Of a stretch of DNA of 17,575 nt, positions 1 through 8,342 are shown piece by piece. A model generated the notes under the pieces. That model saw only the letters and a program-made list of their open reading frames with translations. It was not told the DNA's origin and did no database searches. Within the stretch, counting starts at the first letter, position 1. Each line of letters opens with the position of its first letter. The DNA lies in NCBI GenBank assembly GCA_008933525.1, contig WBUV01000015.1, positions 1-17,575 on the forward strand, read 5' to 3'. The translations under genes and the position numbers were made by a program. This DNA comes from Bacteroidales bacterium (lineage in GTDB: Bacteria; Bacteroidota; Bacteroidia; Bacteroidales; Tenuifilaceae).

Positions 1-30
1 AGTGGCCTTAATATATCGCGTTTATAAGAC

Positions 31-645
31 TTAAAATAAACCATGAATCTGAGCATCAATCTTATTGATAATTAATCGTAAATCTTCAGGTTTTTCTGGA
101 AAATTTAAATTATCCACATCTATTATTAAGAGTTTGCCATTTTTATAACTCTCAATCCAGGCCTCGTAACGTTCATTGAGCCTCTGTAAATAATCTAGCC
201 TTATGTTTTTTTCATAGTCCCTTCCACGCTTCTGAATTTGCCTAACCAAAGTTGGAACAGTAGCTCGCAAATAAATGAGCAAATCAGGTGGTTGAATAAG
301 CGATGTCATTAAGTTAAAAAGTGCAAGATAGTTGTTAAAGTCTCTAGTGGACATTAAACCCATTTGGTGAAGATTAGGAGCAAAAATATTGGCATCCTCA
401 TAAATGGTTCTATCCTGAATTACATCTTCTCCCTTTCGGTGAATATCAACAATTTGGCTGAAGCGACTATTAAGGAAATATATCTGCAGATTGAAACTCC
501 AACGCTGCATATCCTCATAAAAATCATTTAGATAAGGATTATCGTCTACGTCCTCATAATGAGGTTTCCATTTATAGTGCTTCGCTAACAAACCCGTTAG
601 GGTTGTTTTTCCTGAGCCAATATTTCCGGCAACTGCAATATGCAT
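31..645 (-). CDS. Deoxynucleoside kinase (dNK family)
   Basis: Phosphorylates a deoxynucleoside with ATP in the salvage pathway, in the cytoplasm. The 204-residue protein has the family layout from end to end: a P-loop at residues 7-15 (GNIGSGKTT), an acidic residue after strand 2 (around E31, followed by DVDDNPYL), the DR[ST] signature at 78-80 (DRT, followed by IYED), and an arginine-rich LID segment at 135-145 (RQIQKRGRDYE). The length is usual for bacterial dAdo/dGuo-kinase-like enzymes. The start is the only sensible one, because the P-loop follows immediately; no clear Shine-Dalgarno sequence precedes it. The gene lies 131 bases downstream of the GH3-family gene on the same strand and could be co-transcribed or have its own promoter. 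Which deoxynucleoside it prefers cannot be read from the sequence. Confidence 0.9.
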   Translation of the reverse strand: MHIAVAGNIGSGKTTLTGLLAKHYKWKPHYEDVDDNPYLNDFYEDMQRWSFNLQIYFLNSRFSQIVDIHRKGEDVIQDRTIYEDANIFAPNLHQMGLMSTRDFNNYLALFNLMTSLIQPPDLLIYLRATVPTLVRQIQKRGRDYEKNIRLDYLQRLNERYEAWIESYKNGKLLIIDVDNLNFPEKPEDLRLIINKIDAQIHGLF

Positions 646-776
646 ATTGTAATTATTACTGGTTAAACAGATTTAAGAAATCAACTTGTGGCTTTTTAAA
701 AGTACAAATAGTTTTTAAATCCGCTTAAGAATGTATTGCAGATTTTATTAACAATCAGAATAAAGTGACAAAAAAT

Positions 777-2306
777 CTACTTAGATACTTTAATTGCAGC
801 ATCAATCTCGATAAGCTGCTCAACATATTCTCGGGTGTTCGATAAACGCGGAACCTTATTCTGTCCTCCAAGTTTTCCACGTTGTCGCATCCATTCAAAG
901 TAGGTTTGCTTTGCGACACTTCGAACTATAGGCATTTTAAGAGTAACACCTTTATAGCGCTTGGCCTCATAATCGGAGTTAATGGAGCATAGAGCCGAAT
1001 CGAGTTCTATAGTAAAGGCATTAAGATCGGCAGGTTCCACCTCAAATTCAATTATCCATTCATGACTCCCGGTTTGACTGCGATCCATATAGATTGGGGC
1101 AGCTGTATACTCTCTTATTTGTGCACCTGTTCTATCGCAAGCAATCTTTAAAGCGTTCTCTGCATTATCGACAATAACTTCTTCGCCAAAAACATTTATG
1201 AAATGACGTGTACGACCGGTTATTTTAATTTTATGAGGCGCCTTGGAAGTAAAAGTAACAGTATCACCAATTAAATATCGCCACAGTCCAGAGTTAGTGC
1301 TTATAACCATGGCGTAGTTTTTCCCAACTTCAACATCGGCAACAGTTAAAACCCGAGGTTTTTCCAACGCCATATCCTCAACAGGAATAAACTCGTAGAA
1401 TATTCCATAATCGAGCATTAAGAGCATATCGTCGGAGTTAGGGTTATCCTGCAATGCAAAGAATCCTTCGCTGGCATTATATGCTTCGAGGTAGTTCATG
1501 TTGGGCGATGGAATTATCTGCTTAAATTGTTCACGATATGGAGTGAAACTAACGCCACCATGCATAAACAGCTCCAAATTTGGCCAGATTTCCAAAAGAT
1601 TCGATTTCCCAGTATAATCTAACAAATGCTTAATCATTACAAGGTTCCACGATGGAACACCAGCAATACTGGTAACATTTTCTTTCAACGTTTCGTGGGT
1701 AATCATATCGAGCTTTTCTTCCCAATCGGGGATTAAAGCTACTTTTTGACTTGGAGTTCTAATAAAATCAGCCCACCAAGGTTGATTTTCAATCAAAATT
1801 GCGGATAAATCTCCGTAATATGACTTCATGGAGAAATTATCGATTTGATGACTTCCTCCCAATGTTAAACCTTTACCCGATAAGAGATTGTTGTTAGGAT
1901 GAAAGTCTGTGTAAATGGCAATGATATCGCGTCCTCCTCGGAAATGACAATCCTCAAGAGCATCGAAGCTCACAGGAATAAACTTACTTTTATTCTGTGT
2001 AGTACCAGATGATTTAGCGAACCACTTAATTTCATTTGGCCAGAGCAGATTTTCTTCGCCCTGTCTTAATCTATCAATATATGGCTTAAACCCCTCATAA
2101 TCTAAAATTGGAATACGCCTTTGAAATTCCTCGAAACTCTTTATGGAATCGAAACCGTACAACCGACCATACTCAGTATCCTTTGCCTTTTCCAATAGAC
2201 CCATTAAGGTATCGAATTGAACCTCGGCAGGATATTTTCTAAACAGGTCAATTTGATATAATCGCTTGGTATTAAACCATCCTAAAATTGAATTGAGAAA
2301 CGGCAT
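777..2306 (-). CDS. GH3-family acyl-acid amido synthetase (bacterial type)
   Basis: A member of the adenylating GH3 family, which in plants conjugates hormones such as indole-3-acetic acid or jasmonate to amino acids through an acyl-adenylate. The role of the bacterial members is not established, so no substrate is proposed. The 509-residue protein shows the family's ATP/AMP motifs in order: the phosphate-binding SSGTTQNKSKFIP at 99-111, YNASEG at 276-281, and WRYLIGD at 342-348. The C-terminal domain hinge region RHFINVFGEE is at 367-376, and the C-terminal lysine loop GKLGGQNKVPRL at 477-488. All motifs are intact, so an active enzyme is likely. There is no signal peptide or membrane segment, so it is probably cytoplasmic. 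The 121-base upstream gap holds a promoter-like element. Neighbours (aminotransferase homologue and deoxynucleoside kinase) give no clear clue to substrate. Confidence 0.88.
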   Translation of the reverse strand: MPFLNSILGWFNTKRLYQIDLFRKYPAEVQFDTLMGLLEKAKDTEYGRLYGFDSIKSFEEFQRRIPILDYEGFKPYIDRLRQGEENLLWPNEIKWFAKSSGTTQNKSKFIPVSFDALEDCHFRGGRDIIAIYTDFHPNNNLLSGKGLTLGGSHQIDNFSMKSYYGDLSAILIENQPWWADFIRTPSQKVALIPDWEEKLDMITHETLKENVTSIAGVPSWNLVMIKHLLDYTGKSNLLEIWPNLELFMHGGVSFTPYREQFKQIIPSPNMNYLEAYNASEGFFALQDNPNSDDMLLMLDYGIFYEFIPVEDMALEKPRVLTVADVEVGKNYAMVISTNSGLWRYLIGDTVTFTSKAPHKIKITGRTRHFINVFGEEVIVDNAENALKIACDRTGAQIREYTAAPIYMDRSQTGSHEWIIEFEVEPADLNAFTIELDSALCSINSDYEAKRYKGVTLKMPIVRSVAKQTYFEWMRQRGKLGGQNKVPRLSNTREYVEQLIEIDAAIKVSK

Positions 2307-2330
2307 AAAACATGTATTTTCTTGTCAATT

Positions 2331-2338
2331 CAAAACTA
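2331..2338 (-). promoter_or_regulatory. Candidate -7 box for the GH3-family gene
   Basis: On the minus strand this reads TAGTTTTG, an exact match to the Bacteroidota -7 pattern TAnnTTTG, 24 bases before the ATG of the GH3-family gene. No TTTG or TTG lies at the expected -33 distance, so only half of the promoter pattern is present. Such an 8-base pattern occurs by chance in AT-rich DNA, hence the low confidence. Confidence 0.3.
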
Positions 2339-2427
2339 CAAGAATAATTAATTAAAATCTACTCCTATAAAATAAATTAACAAAAATTAAGCAGCCCGAG
2401 AATCGTCTAATTAACTAATTTATGGGG

Positions 2428-3564
2428 CTAGAGTTTGGATAATCGATGCGCGGCCTCAACTAAATCGTCGTAACCAACTCCAAGGTTCACCCTAACTTGC
2501 TGCTTGCAAATTTTATCGTGGTAAAATACTGACATAGGTGCAACGGCAACGCCATAATCCCTTGCAAGTAATTCTATAAAATCAATGTCTTTTGATGTGG
2601 AAATGGCTGAGTATCCAAGAATCTGAAAATAGCCACCATTGCTTGGTAGTAACTTCAGTTTTGTATCTTTCAATATTTCATGAAAAGCATTTCGATTCCT
2701 TTCCAACAATTCCATGTTTGGAAAAAGAGTGCTGTACCGAGCAATATAATCGGCTATGGCTAACTGAAATGGATGATTTACCGAGTTAACCAATGCTCTT
2801 TGAACTTTCCTATACTTATCCATCAAGGTTTTTGGGGCAATGCAATAACCAATTTTCCAGCCAGGAACTCCCAGCGAGTTACTTAGAGAGCCAACAATAA
2901 AAGAGTTGTCGGCTAGTTTAGGGTAAAAAGTGGCACTCGATGCGGACGTGTCGGAATATACAATATCGGCTAAGGATTCGTCACTGATTATTCTAATTTT
3001 AGTTCCATTAATTAACTTCTGCAGATTCTCCATATCGTCGGAGGAAAAAACCCTGCCTGTTAGATTGTGTGGCGAACAAATGATTATGAGCTTTGTTCTG
3101 GTGGTAATTGCCTTTTGAACTTCAGCCCAATCAACAGAACTTTCTGCATCTTTTAACTTGATAAAAATTGGGCGCGCACCACATATCTCAATAGCAGTTG
3201 CATAGTTATCGTACGATGGTTCAAAAATAATAGCCTCATCGCCTTCCTTTACGCTCGATGCTATTGCAGTAAAAATTGCCTGCGTTGCTCCAGCGGTTAT
3301 CGTAATCTCGTTCTGAGGACAATAGTTCCTGAAGTATTTTTTTGTAATAAAATCCGCCAATGCATTTCTTAGTTCAACGGTGCCCTCCGATGGAGCATTT
3401 CCTGTAACAGATTTTAAATATGCAAAAGCCTTCTCTCCAAGGATTTCGGGAAATGGGAATGATAGATAGTTACCCGAAAGGTCAATCGCATTATACTCTA
3501 AGGCCAACTTAGACATGTTTCCTTCAAACGAAAAATCTACATCAAAATTTGTCTGTCTGGTCAT
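2428..3564 (-). CDS. Class I aminotransferase-fold protein lacking the PLP lysine (probable pseudoenzyme)
   Basis: The 378-residue protein aligns by eye along its whole length with fold-type I aminotransferases of the methionine/kynurenine aminotransferase kind. Landmarks are GATQAIF at 92-98, EPSYDNY at 115-121, SPHNLTG at 164-170 (usually SPHNPTG), SDE with the PLP-nitrogen aspartate D195, GWKIGY at 235-240, and a C-terminal substrate-carboxylate arginine near R358. However, the motif that should read S-x-[SG]-K reads SLSN (226-229): the Schiff-base lysine is Asn229, encoded by AAC at 2878-2880 on the minus strand. The DEVY tyrosine is replaced (DESL, L198), the tyrosine of the YAPxxG loop is N56, and the NPTG proline is L168. 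The reading frame is open throughout, so this is not simple decay by frameshift. Normal transamination appears unlikely; PLP binding without catalysis, or a new role, is possible. A promoter-like pair precedes it. Confidence 0.85.
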   Translation of the reverse strand: MTRQTNFDVDFSFEGNMSKLALEYNAIDLSGNYLSFPFPEILGEKAFAYLKSVTGNAPSEGTVELRNALADFITKKYFRNYCPQNEITITAGATQAIFTAIASSVKEGDEAIIFEPSYDNYATAIEICGARPIFIKLKDAESSVDWAEVQKAITTRTKLIIICSPHNLTGRVFSSDDMENLQKLINGTKIRIISDESLADIVYSDTSASSATFYPKLADNSFIVGSLSNSLGVPGWKIGYCIAPKTLMDKYRKVQRALVNSVNHPFQLAIADYIARYSTLFPNMELLERNRNAFHEILKDTKLKLLPSNGGYFQILGYSAISTSKDIDFIELLARDYGVAVAPMSVFYHDKICKQQVRVNLGVGYDDLVEAAHRLSKL

Positions 3565-3582
3565 ATTTTTCTTTTCTTAACG

Positions 3583-3612
3583 TAAAGATAACAAAATGGT
3601 GCGTTTTGCAAA
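3583..3612 (-). promoter_or_regulatory. Candidate Bacteroidota-type promoter for the aminotransferase homologue
   Basis: On the minus strand a TTTG (plus-strand 3609-3612) is followed after 18 bases by TATCTTTA (3583-3590), which matches the -33 TTTG / -7 TAnnTTTG pattern except for the last base. The -7 element ends 18 bases before the ATG, which would give a leader of about a dozen bases. The TTTG is part of the palindrome TTTGCAAA. It would separate this gene from the upstream recO. Confidence 0.4.
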
Positions 3613-3658
3613 GCATCTTTTTGACATAGTTGTAAAAATGTAGGACGAAGAATCAATA

Positions 3659-4387
3659 TTAATCAAAAAGTTGGGTTAAAACCGTCAGTGATGTAAACTC
3701 TAAGTTACTCCCTAAATGAAATTTATAGTATTGGAGTATTCCGCTGATAATCTGTTGCCGTTGATTATGACCAAACGATAATTCTTCGGCATTATAAAAG
3801 GGAGTTGATATAACTTGGCTAATCATTTTACTTACATCGGATTCTAAATAGAAGTTGTGTTGAGGGATATGCGGAATAAACGAGCCACTCCTATAATCGA
3901 AATACTTGTTCGCTGCTGACCATAAATTGGATGGGAAAAAACCCAATTGCCTCGAATGTTGCATCAAAAATATCAGATGAAAGTTGGCCACTCCCGATTG
4001 CATAATATCCAATAGATGAACTGAGTTTTCGAGAAAATTGTAAAATGTTGGATTTGGCTCTTCCTCTCTTACTGTTCTATAAATTACCTCGCTCAGGAAA
4101 AGGGCTATTGTTCTTTTGGTATGATCGAATGAAATTGATGATTGACCTATTGCAATGGAAACTTCTTTTAAACGGCATAAATCGGAGCCTGTATTTCTAT
4201 AAAATACAACATCCAAAATAGAAAATGGTTGAAAATAGACAGCCTTACCAGGGGACTTTCCGCTACTATATGCGCTATTTACTACAAACGAAATTCTTCC
4301 AAATAGTTCGCTATAACAATAAGCAATCAGACTATTATCCTTATATCTGACAGTATGCAGAACTATTGCCTTGGATTTATAGAGCAT
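3659..4387 (-). CDS. recO: DNA repair protein RecO
   Basis: RecO works with RecR and RecF to load RecA onto SSB-coated single-stranded DNA during gap repair and RecF-pathway recombination. The 242-residue length is normal. The N-terminal about 80 residues form the OB-fold domain, opening with the family's typical start (KSKAIVLHTVRYKDNSLIAYCYSELFGRISFV region). The helical C-terminal part contains the recognisable PNPTFYNFLENSVHLLD segment (about 111-127) and RQLGFFPSN (about 146-154). Only two cysteines are present, both in the N-terminal half, so the four-cysteine zinc site of many RecO proteins is absent. Its ATG lies three bases beyond the porZ stop, so the two are probably co-transcribed and translationally coupled. 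Confidence 0.87.
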   Translation of the reverse strand: MLYKSKAIVLHTVRYKDNSLIAYCYSELFGRISFVVNSAYSSGKSPGKAVYFQPFSILDVVFYRNTGSDLCRLKEVSIAIGQSSISFDHTKRTIALFLSEVIYRTVREEEPNPTFYNFLENSVHLLDIMQSGVANFHLIFLMQHSRQLGFFPSNLWSAANKYFDYRSGSFIPHIPQHNFYLESDVSKMISQVISTPFYNAEELSFGHNQRQQIISGILQYYKFHLGSNLEFTSLTVLTQLFD

Positions 4388-4390
4388 TTA

Positions 4391-6682
4391 CTACTTTATA
4401 AAAAGAATTTTGGTGACAGCAGAGTCCGATCCTGTTTCGTCGGAACAGAACACAAGGTAAACACCAGTCCCAACCTTATTCCCTTTTAAGCTTTTGCCAT
4501 CCCAAGTGGCCATTCCTCCCTCCGATCTCGTTTCGTAAACTAAATTTCCACTAATATCGGTGATTTTAACGATTGTATTGTTTACCAATCCGACAATTGA
4601 AATTTTTCCAGAATATCCTGGGGGTACAGGGTTCGGGTATGAGTACACTTTCCCAAACTTTTGCGAAGGTTCTGTTGAATTGCCTCGATATGAAACAAGA
4701 CCCTTTTCTGTCGCAATAAAAACCTCCCCACTCACAGGATGTACCTTAATGTCGAGAATACTATTTGATGGTAAAGGACTATTTTCGGCAGTAAAGTGCA
4801 GCAGTTCTTTTGTACCATCAGAGTTGAATAAGAACACACCCGACTTAGCAGTTCCAAACCATTTACGGTTGCCTCCATCAACAGATATTGTTGTAACAAC
4901 TTCCGTTTCTAAAAGATATACGGCTAAACCCGCAATTACATCGGGAATCTTTATTTTTTGGAAGTAAAATCCTGAATCAAAAACTCTTTCCGGATTATAG
5001 CTAAGAAGAACGCCTTGCGATGTTCCGAGCCAAAGATATCCATCGTTATCGAATGCTAGCGTATTTATATCGATATTGAATACATTGCCATCACGATCGT
5101 AGGGTTTTACTTTCCGATACTTGTCGTCGTCCTTAGAGTCAATATTACTCCCAGGATGAAGAGCAAAAAGACCCTCGCCACGAGGTAAAACCAACCATAA
5201 TGAACCATAAGGAGAAAATCGAAGCGTCGAAATTTTATCCGCATTAATTGCTGTAGCGTAAGGAAATGAAACCCATGTTCCGTCGGTTTTTCGAACAGAA
5301 ATTGGGTTAGCCACCATGGCATTCGAAACCCAAAGATTGCCTTTTGTATCGAACGCTAACCCACTAATTCTACAAAATGGTGCATTGGGAAATATCGATT
5401 GTAAACTGCTATTCTCAGGAGTGAATCGATTAACCATCTCATTGTTGGAAAACTGAAATATTCCACTGCCCCAGCTTCCCACAAAGTAACTGGATGGATC
5501 CATTGGATTGAACTCTGCCACAACTGCATCGTGAAATCCCCAATTTTGATAATCGACCCACTGTTCGTTTTTGAAACCATGTACAGTAAAAGCATTCCAA
5601 AAATTCGAAAAAGTAGCATCGTATGCGCCCGATACCACAACCACTCTCTCTTTATTCACTGCAATTGAGAAGCTAAGGTTGTTTGCAGGTCCTTGAGGGC
5701 GAGAATAGAACTGAGTTGTTGTTGTTCCAATAACAAGTCCCAACTCACCGTCGGCAATGGCTATTCTATCCTCATCTATCTGGATCGACGAATTAGGTTT
5801 AAATAGATAGACAAATGAATACGCAGAAATTGTTGGCCCTTTTAATCCCGACAAGCTATATGTTGCTACGCCCAAGTTTGAGGTTACAATTAACTTATTT
5901 TCCACAGCATTTATGTTTTTGATTTCCAAAAAGGGTCTATCTACTTCCCGCCATGTAGCTCCGTTAAAAAGCCAAAGAATATCGGCAACACCCTCTTGTT
6001 TTTCAACAGCAAATAAAACATCACTTGAAGATGTTACACCTACACATTCAGCATTTGGATTAGAGAATGAACTAATTTTAGTCCATCGCTCATAACTAAC
6101 AAGCAGTGGATCGGAAACCGATGCAAATAACAATCCCCTCTCTGTGGCAGCCCAAAATCTGTTATCAAAAACAACTAAATTGTTCACTTTTAAATTACCA
6201 CCACCAATACCTAAAAAATAGGTGTCCTTTATTTCGATCTTCAAAGGATCAACCACAACTATACCGAAATCTGTTGAGACGTAAATTTTATCCTGATGAA
6301 ACAAAAATCCATTTATTGCTTTGCTCCCCGACAATGATTTCTCCTTAATATCTACAATATTCTGGATCCTATCGGGATATACCAGATCAATGTTACCACT
6401 CTCGTACCCAACAGCAAGAATATTGGCTCCGTCTAAATAAACTAGGGATGAAATACCTACATCGGATAATCCATTGACCTTGGTCAACTTATCAATTTCA
6501 GCATTAGATAAATCGTAAGTAAATAAACCCATTGAAGATGCGCAGTATATTTTACCATTCCCTTTGCTAACGAATCGCCCATCGTTAAAGGAGAAATGGT
6601 CGCGCCATGCACCGTGTGGTATTTGGGCATTACATAATAAAACGAAGAAAAACGATAAGATTGTAATTAGAATCCTAAACAT
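4391..6682 (-). CDS. porZ: Type IX secretion system attachment-complex protein PorZ
   Basis: PorZ is a cell-surface component of the type IX secretion attachment complex with PorU, PorV and PorQ; in Porphyromonas it is linked to delivery of anionic LPS to the PorU sortase. The 763-residue length is typical. Residues 1-19 are a Sec signal peptide (charged start, hydrophobic 4-16, likely cleavage after CNA). The mature N-terminus (WRDHFSFNDGRFV) is characteristic. Residues about 25-670 are repeated beta-propeller blades of the two-component-regulator type, with recurring units such as KIYCASSMGLFTYD, KIYVSTDFGIVVVD, LWLGTSQGVLLSYN and VFIATEKGLVSY. Residues about 677-763 resemble a T9SS C-terminal sorting domain (YPNPVPPG, ITDISGNLVY, WDGKSLKGNKVGTGVYLV, TKILFIK). 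It lies between rdgB and recO on the same strand. I am confident of the family from fold, termini and length. Confidence 0.85.
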   Translation of the reverse strand: MFRILITILSFFFVLLCNAQIPHGAWRDHFSFNDGRFVSKGNGKIYCASSMGLFTYDLSNAEIDKLTKVNGLSDVGISSLVYLDGANILAVGYESGNIDLVYPDRIQNIVDIKEKSLSGSKAINGFLFHQDKIYVSTDFGIVVVDPLKIEIKDTYFLGIGGGNLKVNNLVVFDNRFWAATERGLLFASVSDPLLVSYERWTKISSFSNPNAECVGVTSSSDVLFAVEKQEGVADILWLFNGATWREVDRPFLEIKNINAVENKLIVTSNLGVATYSLSGLKGPTISAYSFVYLFKPNSSIQIDEDRIAIADGELGLVIGTTTTQFYSRPQGPANNLSFSIAVNKERVVVVSGAYDATFSNFWNAFTVHGFKNEQWVDYQNWGFHDAVVAEFNPMDPSSYFVGSWGSGIFQFSNNEMVNRFTPENSSLQSIFPNAPFCRISGLAFDTKGNLWVSNAMVANPISVRKTDGTWVSFPYATAINADKISTLRFSPYGSLWLVLPRGEGLFALHPGSNIDSKDDDKYRKVKPYDRDGNVFNIDINTLAFDNDGYLWLGTSQGVLLSYNPERVFDSGFYFQKIKIPDVIAGLAVYLLETEVVTTISVDGGNRKWFGTAKSGVFLFNSDGTKELLHFTAENSPLPSNSILDIKVHPVSGEVFIATEKGLVSYRGNSTEPSQKFGKVYSYPNPVPPGYSGKISIVGLVNNTIVKITDISGNLVYETRSEGGMATWDGKSLKGNKVGTGVYLVFCSDETGSDSAVTKILFIK

Positions 6683-6739
6683 AACCTAAGTTTTAGGAAT
6701 AAACTCTCAAATTAGAGAATTATTATTAATACGTGAATT

Positions 6740-7330
6740 TTATCTGGATTTTAGGAATGTAATTAACTTTGACACAGCAATACCCCTGTGGCTAATTCTA
6801 TTCTTTAACTCTAAGGGCATTTGTGCAAAAGTATTATCATAACCATCAGGCAAGAAAACAGGATCGTAACCGAACCCATCGGAGCCTTGTTCTGTTTCAA
6901 TGATAGTCCCCCAAACCTCTCCCTCAAACAAATATTCCTGCTTATCAAAAATTAATGCAATAACTGTTCTAAACCGTGCTTTTCTATTTTTAACTCCCTC
7001 CAGATTGGCTAAGAGTTTCTTTATATTATCCTTTGAACTCTTAGACTCTCCGGCGTAACGAGCGCTAAATACACCTGGCTCACCATTCAGAGCATCAACT
7101 TCAAGCCCTGTATCATCTGCGAAGCAAGAGTGCCCAGTTCTATTATATATATACTGAGCTTTTTGCAGTGCATTCTCCTGAAGAGTATCAAAATCCTCTG
7201 GAATATCAACATTAATTCCAATTTCGGAAAGAGATAGAACTTTAAAATGATTACCCAAAAGTTCCTGAACCTCCCTGAGTTTGTGTTGATTATTTGTGGC
7301 AAAAACCAACTCTATTTGTTTATCCAGCAT
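6740..7330 (-). CDS. rdgB: RdgB/HAM1 family dITP/XTP pyrophosphatase
   Basis: Hydrolyses non-canonical purine nucleoside triphosphates (dITP, ITP, XTP) to the monophosphate and pyrophosphate, keeping deaminated bases out of DNA and RNA. The 196-residue protein carries all family signatures: the N-terminal nucleotide-binding ATNNQHK at 11-17, the metal-binding helix DTLQENALQKA at 48-58, ADDTGLEVDALNGEPG at 71-86 followed by SARYAG, the base-recognition GFGYDPVF at 152-159, and the terminal SHRG at 180-183. No key residue is missing. The start precedes the first strand directly (MLDKQIELVFATNN). It lies seven bases downstream of the stress-protein gene and 57 bases upstream of porZ's start, so it probably belongs to the same transcription unit. 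Confidence 0.95.
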   Translation of the reverse strand: MLDKQIELVFATNNQHKLREVQELLGNHFKVLSLSEIGINVDIPEDFDTLQENALQKAQYIYNRTGHSCFADDTGLEVDALNGEPGVFSARYAGESKSSKDNIKKLLANLEGVKNRKARFRTVIALIFDKQEYLFEGEVWGTIIETEQGSDGFGYDPVFLPDGYDNTFAQMPLELKNRISHRGIAVSKLITFLKSR

Positions 7331-7337
7331 AAATAAC

Positions 7338-8135
7338 TTAACGAGGATTTACGCTCATTACAGGAATATGTCTTGAATTGGCAAGGATATACTGTTCAAG
7401 AGGCTCTACAATAAACTCTCCCTCTTTATCTAAAGGTGTAGTCATAATTACAATTAAGTCTGCCCTAATATTAACAGCCATTTCGAGGATTTCCTGATCG
7501 TAAGGTTTAACTCCTGGTGCTGTGTACTCAAAATATTTTGCTCCTTTTTGATCGAGAAATTTACGAGCCGAGGCCATGTTAATATCAATTTTGGCTAACA
7601 GTTCAGGATCGTTAACACTCGGTTTTATCAAGTGAAATCGAGATAAATAGTAATCGCTGAAATAAGAAATCCACTCATGTTTTTCCCTATTTTCCGAAGT
7701 GAAATCGATAGGAAAAACAACATCGTCGTAACGTTTATTCACTGGGGGCTCCTGAATTGTGACGAAAGGCACTTTACAACTTGTAATAACCTTAAGAGTC
7801 CAAGAAACTCGGTTTTCGTCCATATCCTTGATAGTGGACGATCCCATAATAACAATGCTTGCATTAATTTCGTTTGCAACATTGGCAATATCGGAAAAAA
7901 TACTTCCAATTCTAACAATGGGATTAGGTGTAACCCCATACTTATACTTTATAGAAGCAATTACTTCGTTAAGTTTTTCCATTGCAACTCCAACCTCAGC
8001 TTCCGATTGTACAATATGCAAAATAGAAATTGGTTCCTTAACCACGTTCGAAACCCTAACAGCGTGCTGTAAGGCATACTCTGCCACTTTAGAAAAATCT
8101 GTTGGAACCAGAATTGTTTTGTTTGTTCCCTTCAT
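7338..8135 (-). CDS. Tandem-domain universal stress protein (UspA family)
   Basis: A 265-residue cytoplasmic protein with two Usp domains (about 5-128 and 135-263). Domain 1 starts with TILVPTDFS (D13 is the conserved acidic residue near the nucleotide site) and ends with SIVIMGSST (94-101) and VPFVTI. Domain 2 starts with VVFPIDFT (139-146) and ends with LIVIMTTP and IPVMSVNPR. The classical ATP-binding signature G-2x-G-9x-G[ST] is not clearly present in either domain: domain 1 keeps only MGSS, domain 2 has MTTP. ATP binding is therefore doubtful. It heads the minus-strand cluster with rdgB, porZ and recO, and is divergent from the adenylate cyclase gene across a 207-base gap. A paralogue with the same architecture lies on the other side of the cyclase. 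Precise role unknown. Confidence 0.88.
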   Translation of the reverse strand: MKGTNKTILVPTDFSKVAEYALQHAVRVSNVVKEPISILHIVQSEAEVGVAMEKLNEVIASIKYKYGVTPNPIVRIGSIFSDIANVANEINASIVIMGSSTIKDMDENRVSWTLKVITSCKVPFVTIQEPPVNKRYDDVVFPIDFTSENREKHEWISYFSDYYLSRFHLIKPSVNDPELLAKIDINMASARKFLDQKGAKYFEYTAPGVKPYDQEILEMAVNIRADLIVIMTTPLDKEGEFIVEPLEQYILANSRHIPVMSVNPR

Positions 8136-8342
8136 ACTAGTTGAAATTTGAAAAATTTAACCATATCTTAACAGCCAGTTAAATAAAAAAGCGAGCAAAA
8201 TACGGTTATCTGTTTCTAATAAAATTGGACTAATGTATGAATTTTATTACTTTTATCCTTAATTGACACTCACTTTTTTTGCGAAATAAGATATAACAAT
8301 CTGTTTTATAGGGGCTTTTTGTTGATTACAATTTTTAAGTAA

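Noticed and set aside
2860..2900. A frameshift or sequencing error as the cause of the missing PLP lysine
   Set aside because: The motif is in frame on both sides of N229 (SLS before, GWKIGY after), and other cofactor contacts far away in the protein are also replaced, so a single-base error does not explain it.
4560..4967. A 135-codon open frame on the plus strand, inside porZ
   Set aside because: It is antisense to a gene with a strong family match and typical beta-propeller repeats, has no recognisable protein features, and no ribosome or promoter signal.
6620..6682. Lipoprotein signal (LLCN) at the start of PorZ
   Set aside because: The residue before the cysteine is leucine rather than Gly, Ala or Ser, and a normal signal peptidase I site (CNA before Gln) follows two residues later.
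6681..6698. CCTAA-GTT-TTAGG inverted repeat just before the porZ start
   Set aside because: Only five pairs and AT-rich; expected by chance in this base composition and no matching partner site was seen elsewhere.
7677..8151. Two overlapping plus-strand open frames of about 130 codons
   Set aside because: Both lie antisense to the universal stress protein gene, whose two Usp domains are clear; the translations have no family features.
8263..8297. TTGACA and TATAAC upstream of the cyclase as a sigma-70 type promoter
   Set aside because: The spacer is 23 bases, too long for that promoter type, and Bacteroidota promoters use a different -7 element, which I do not find here.
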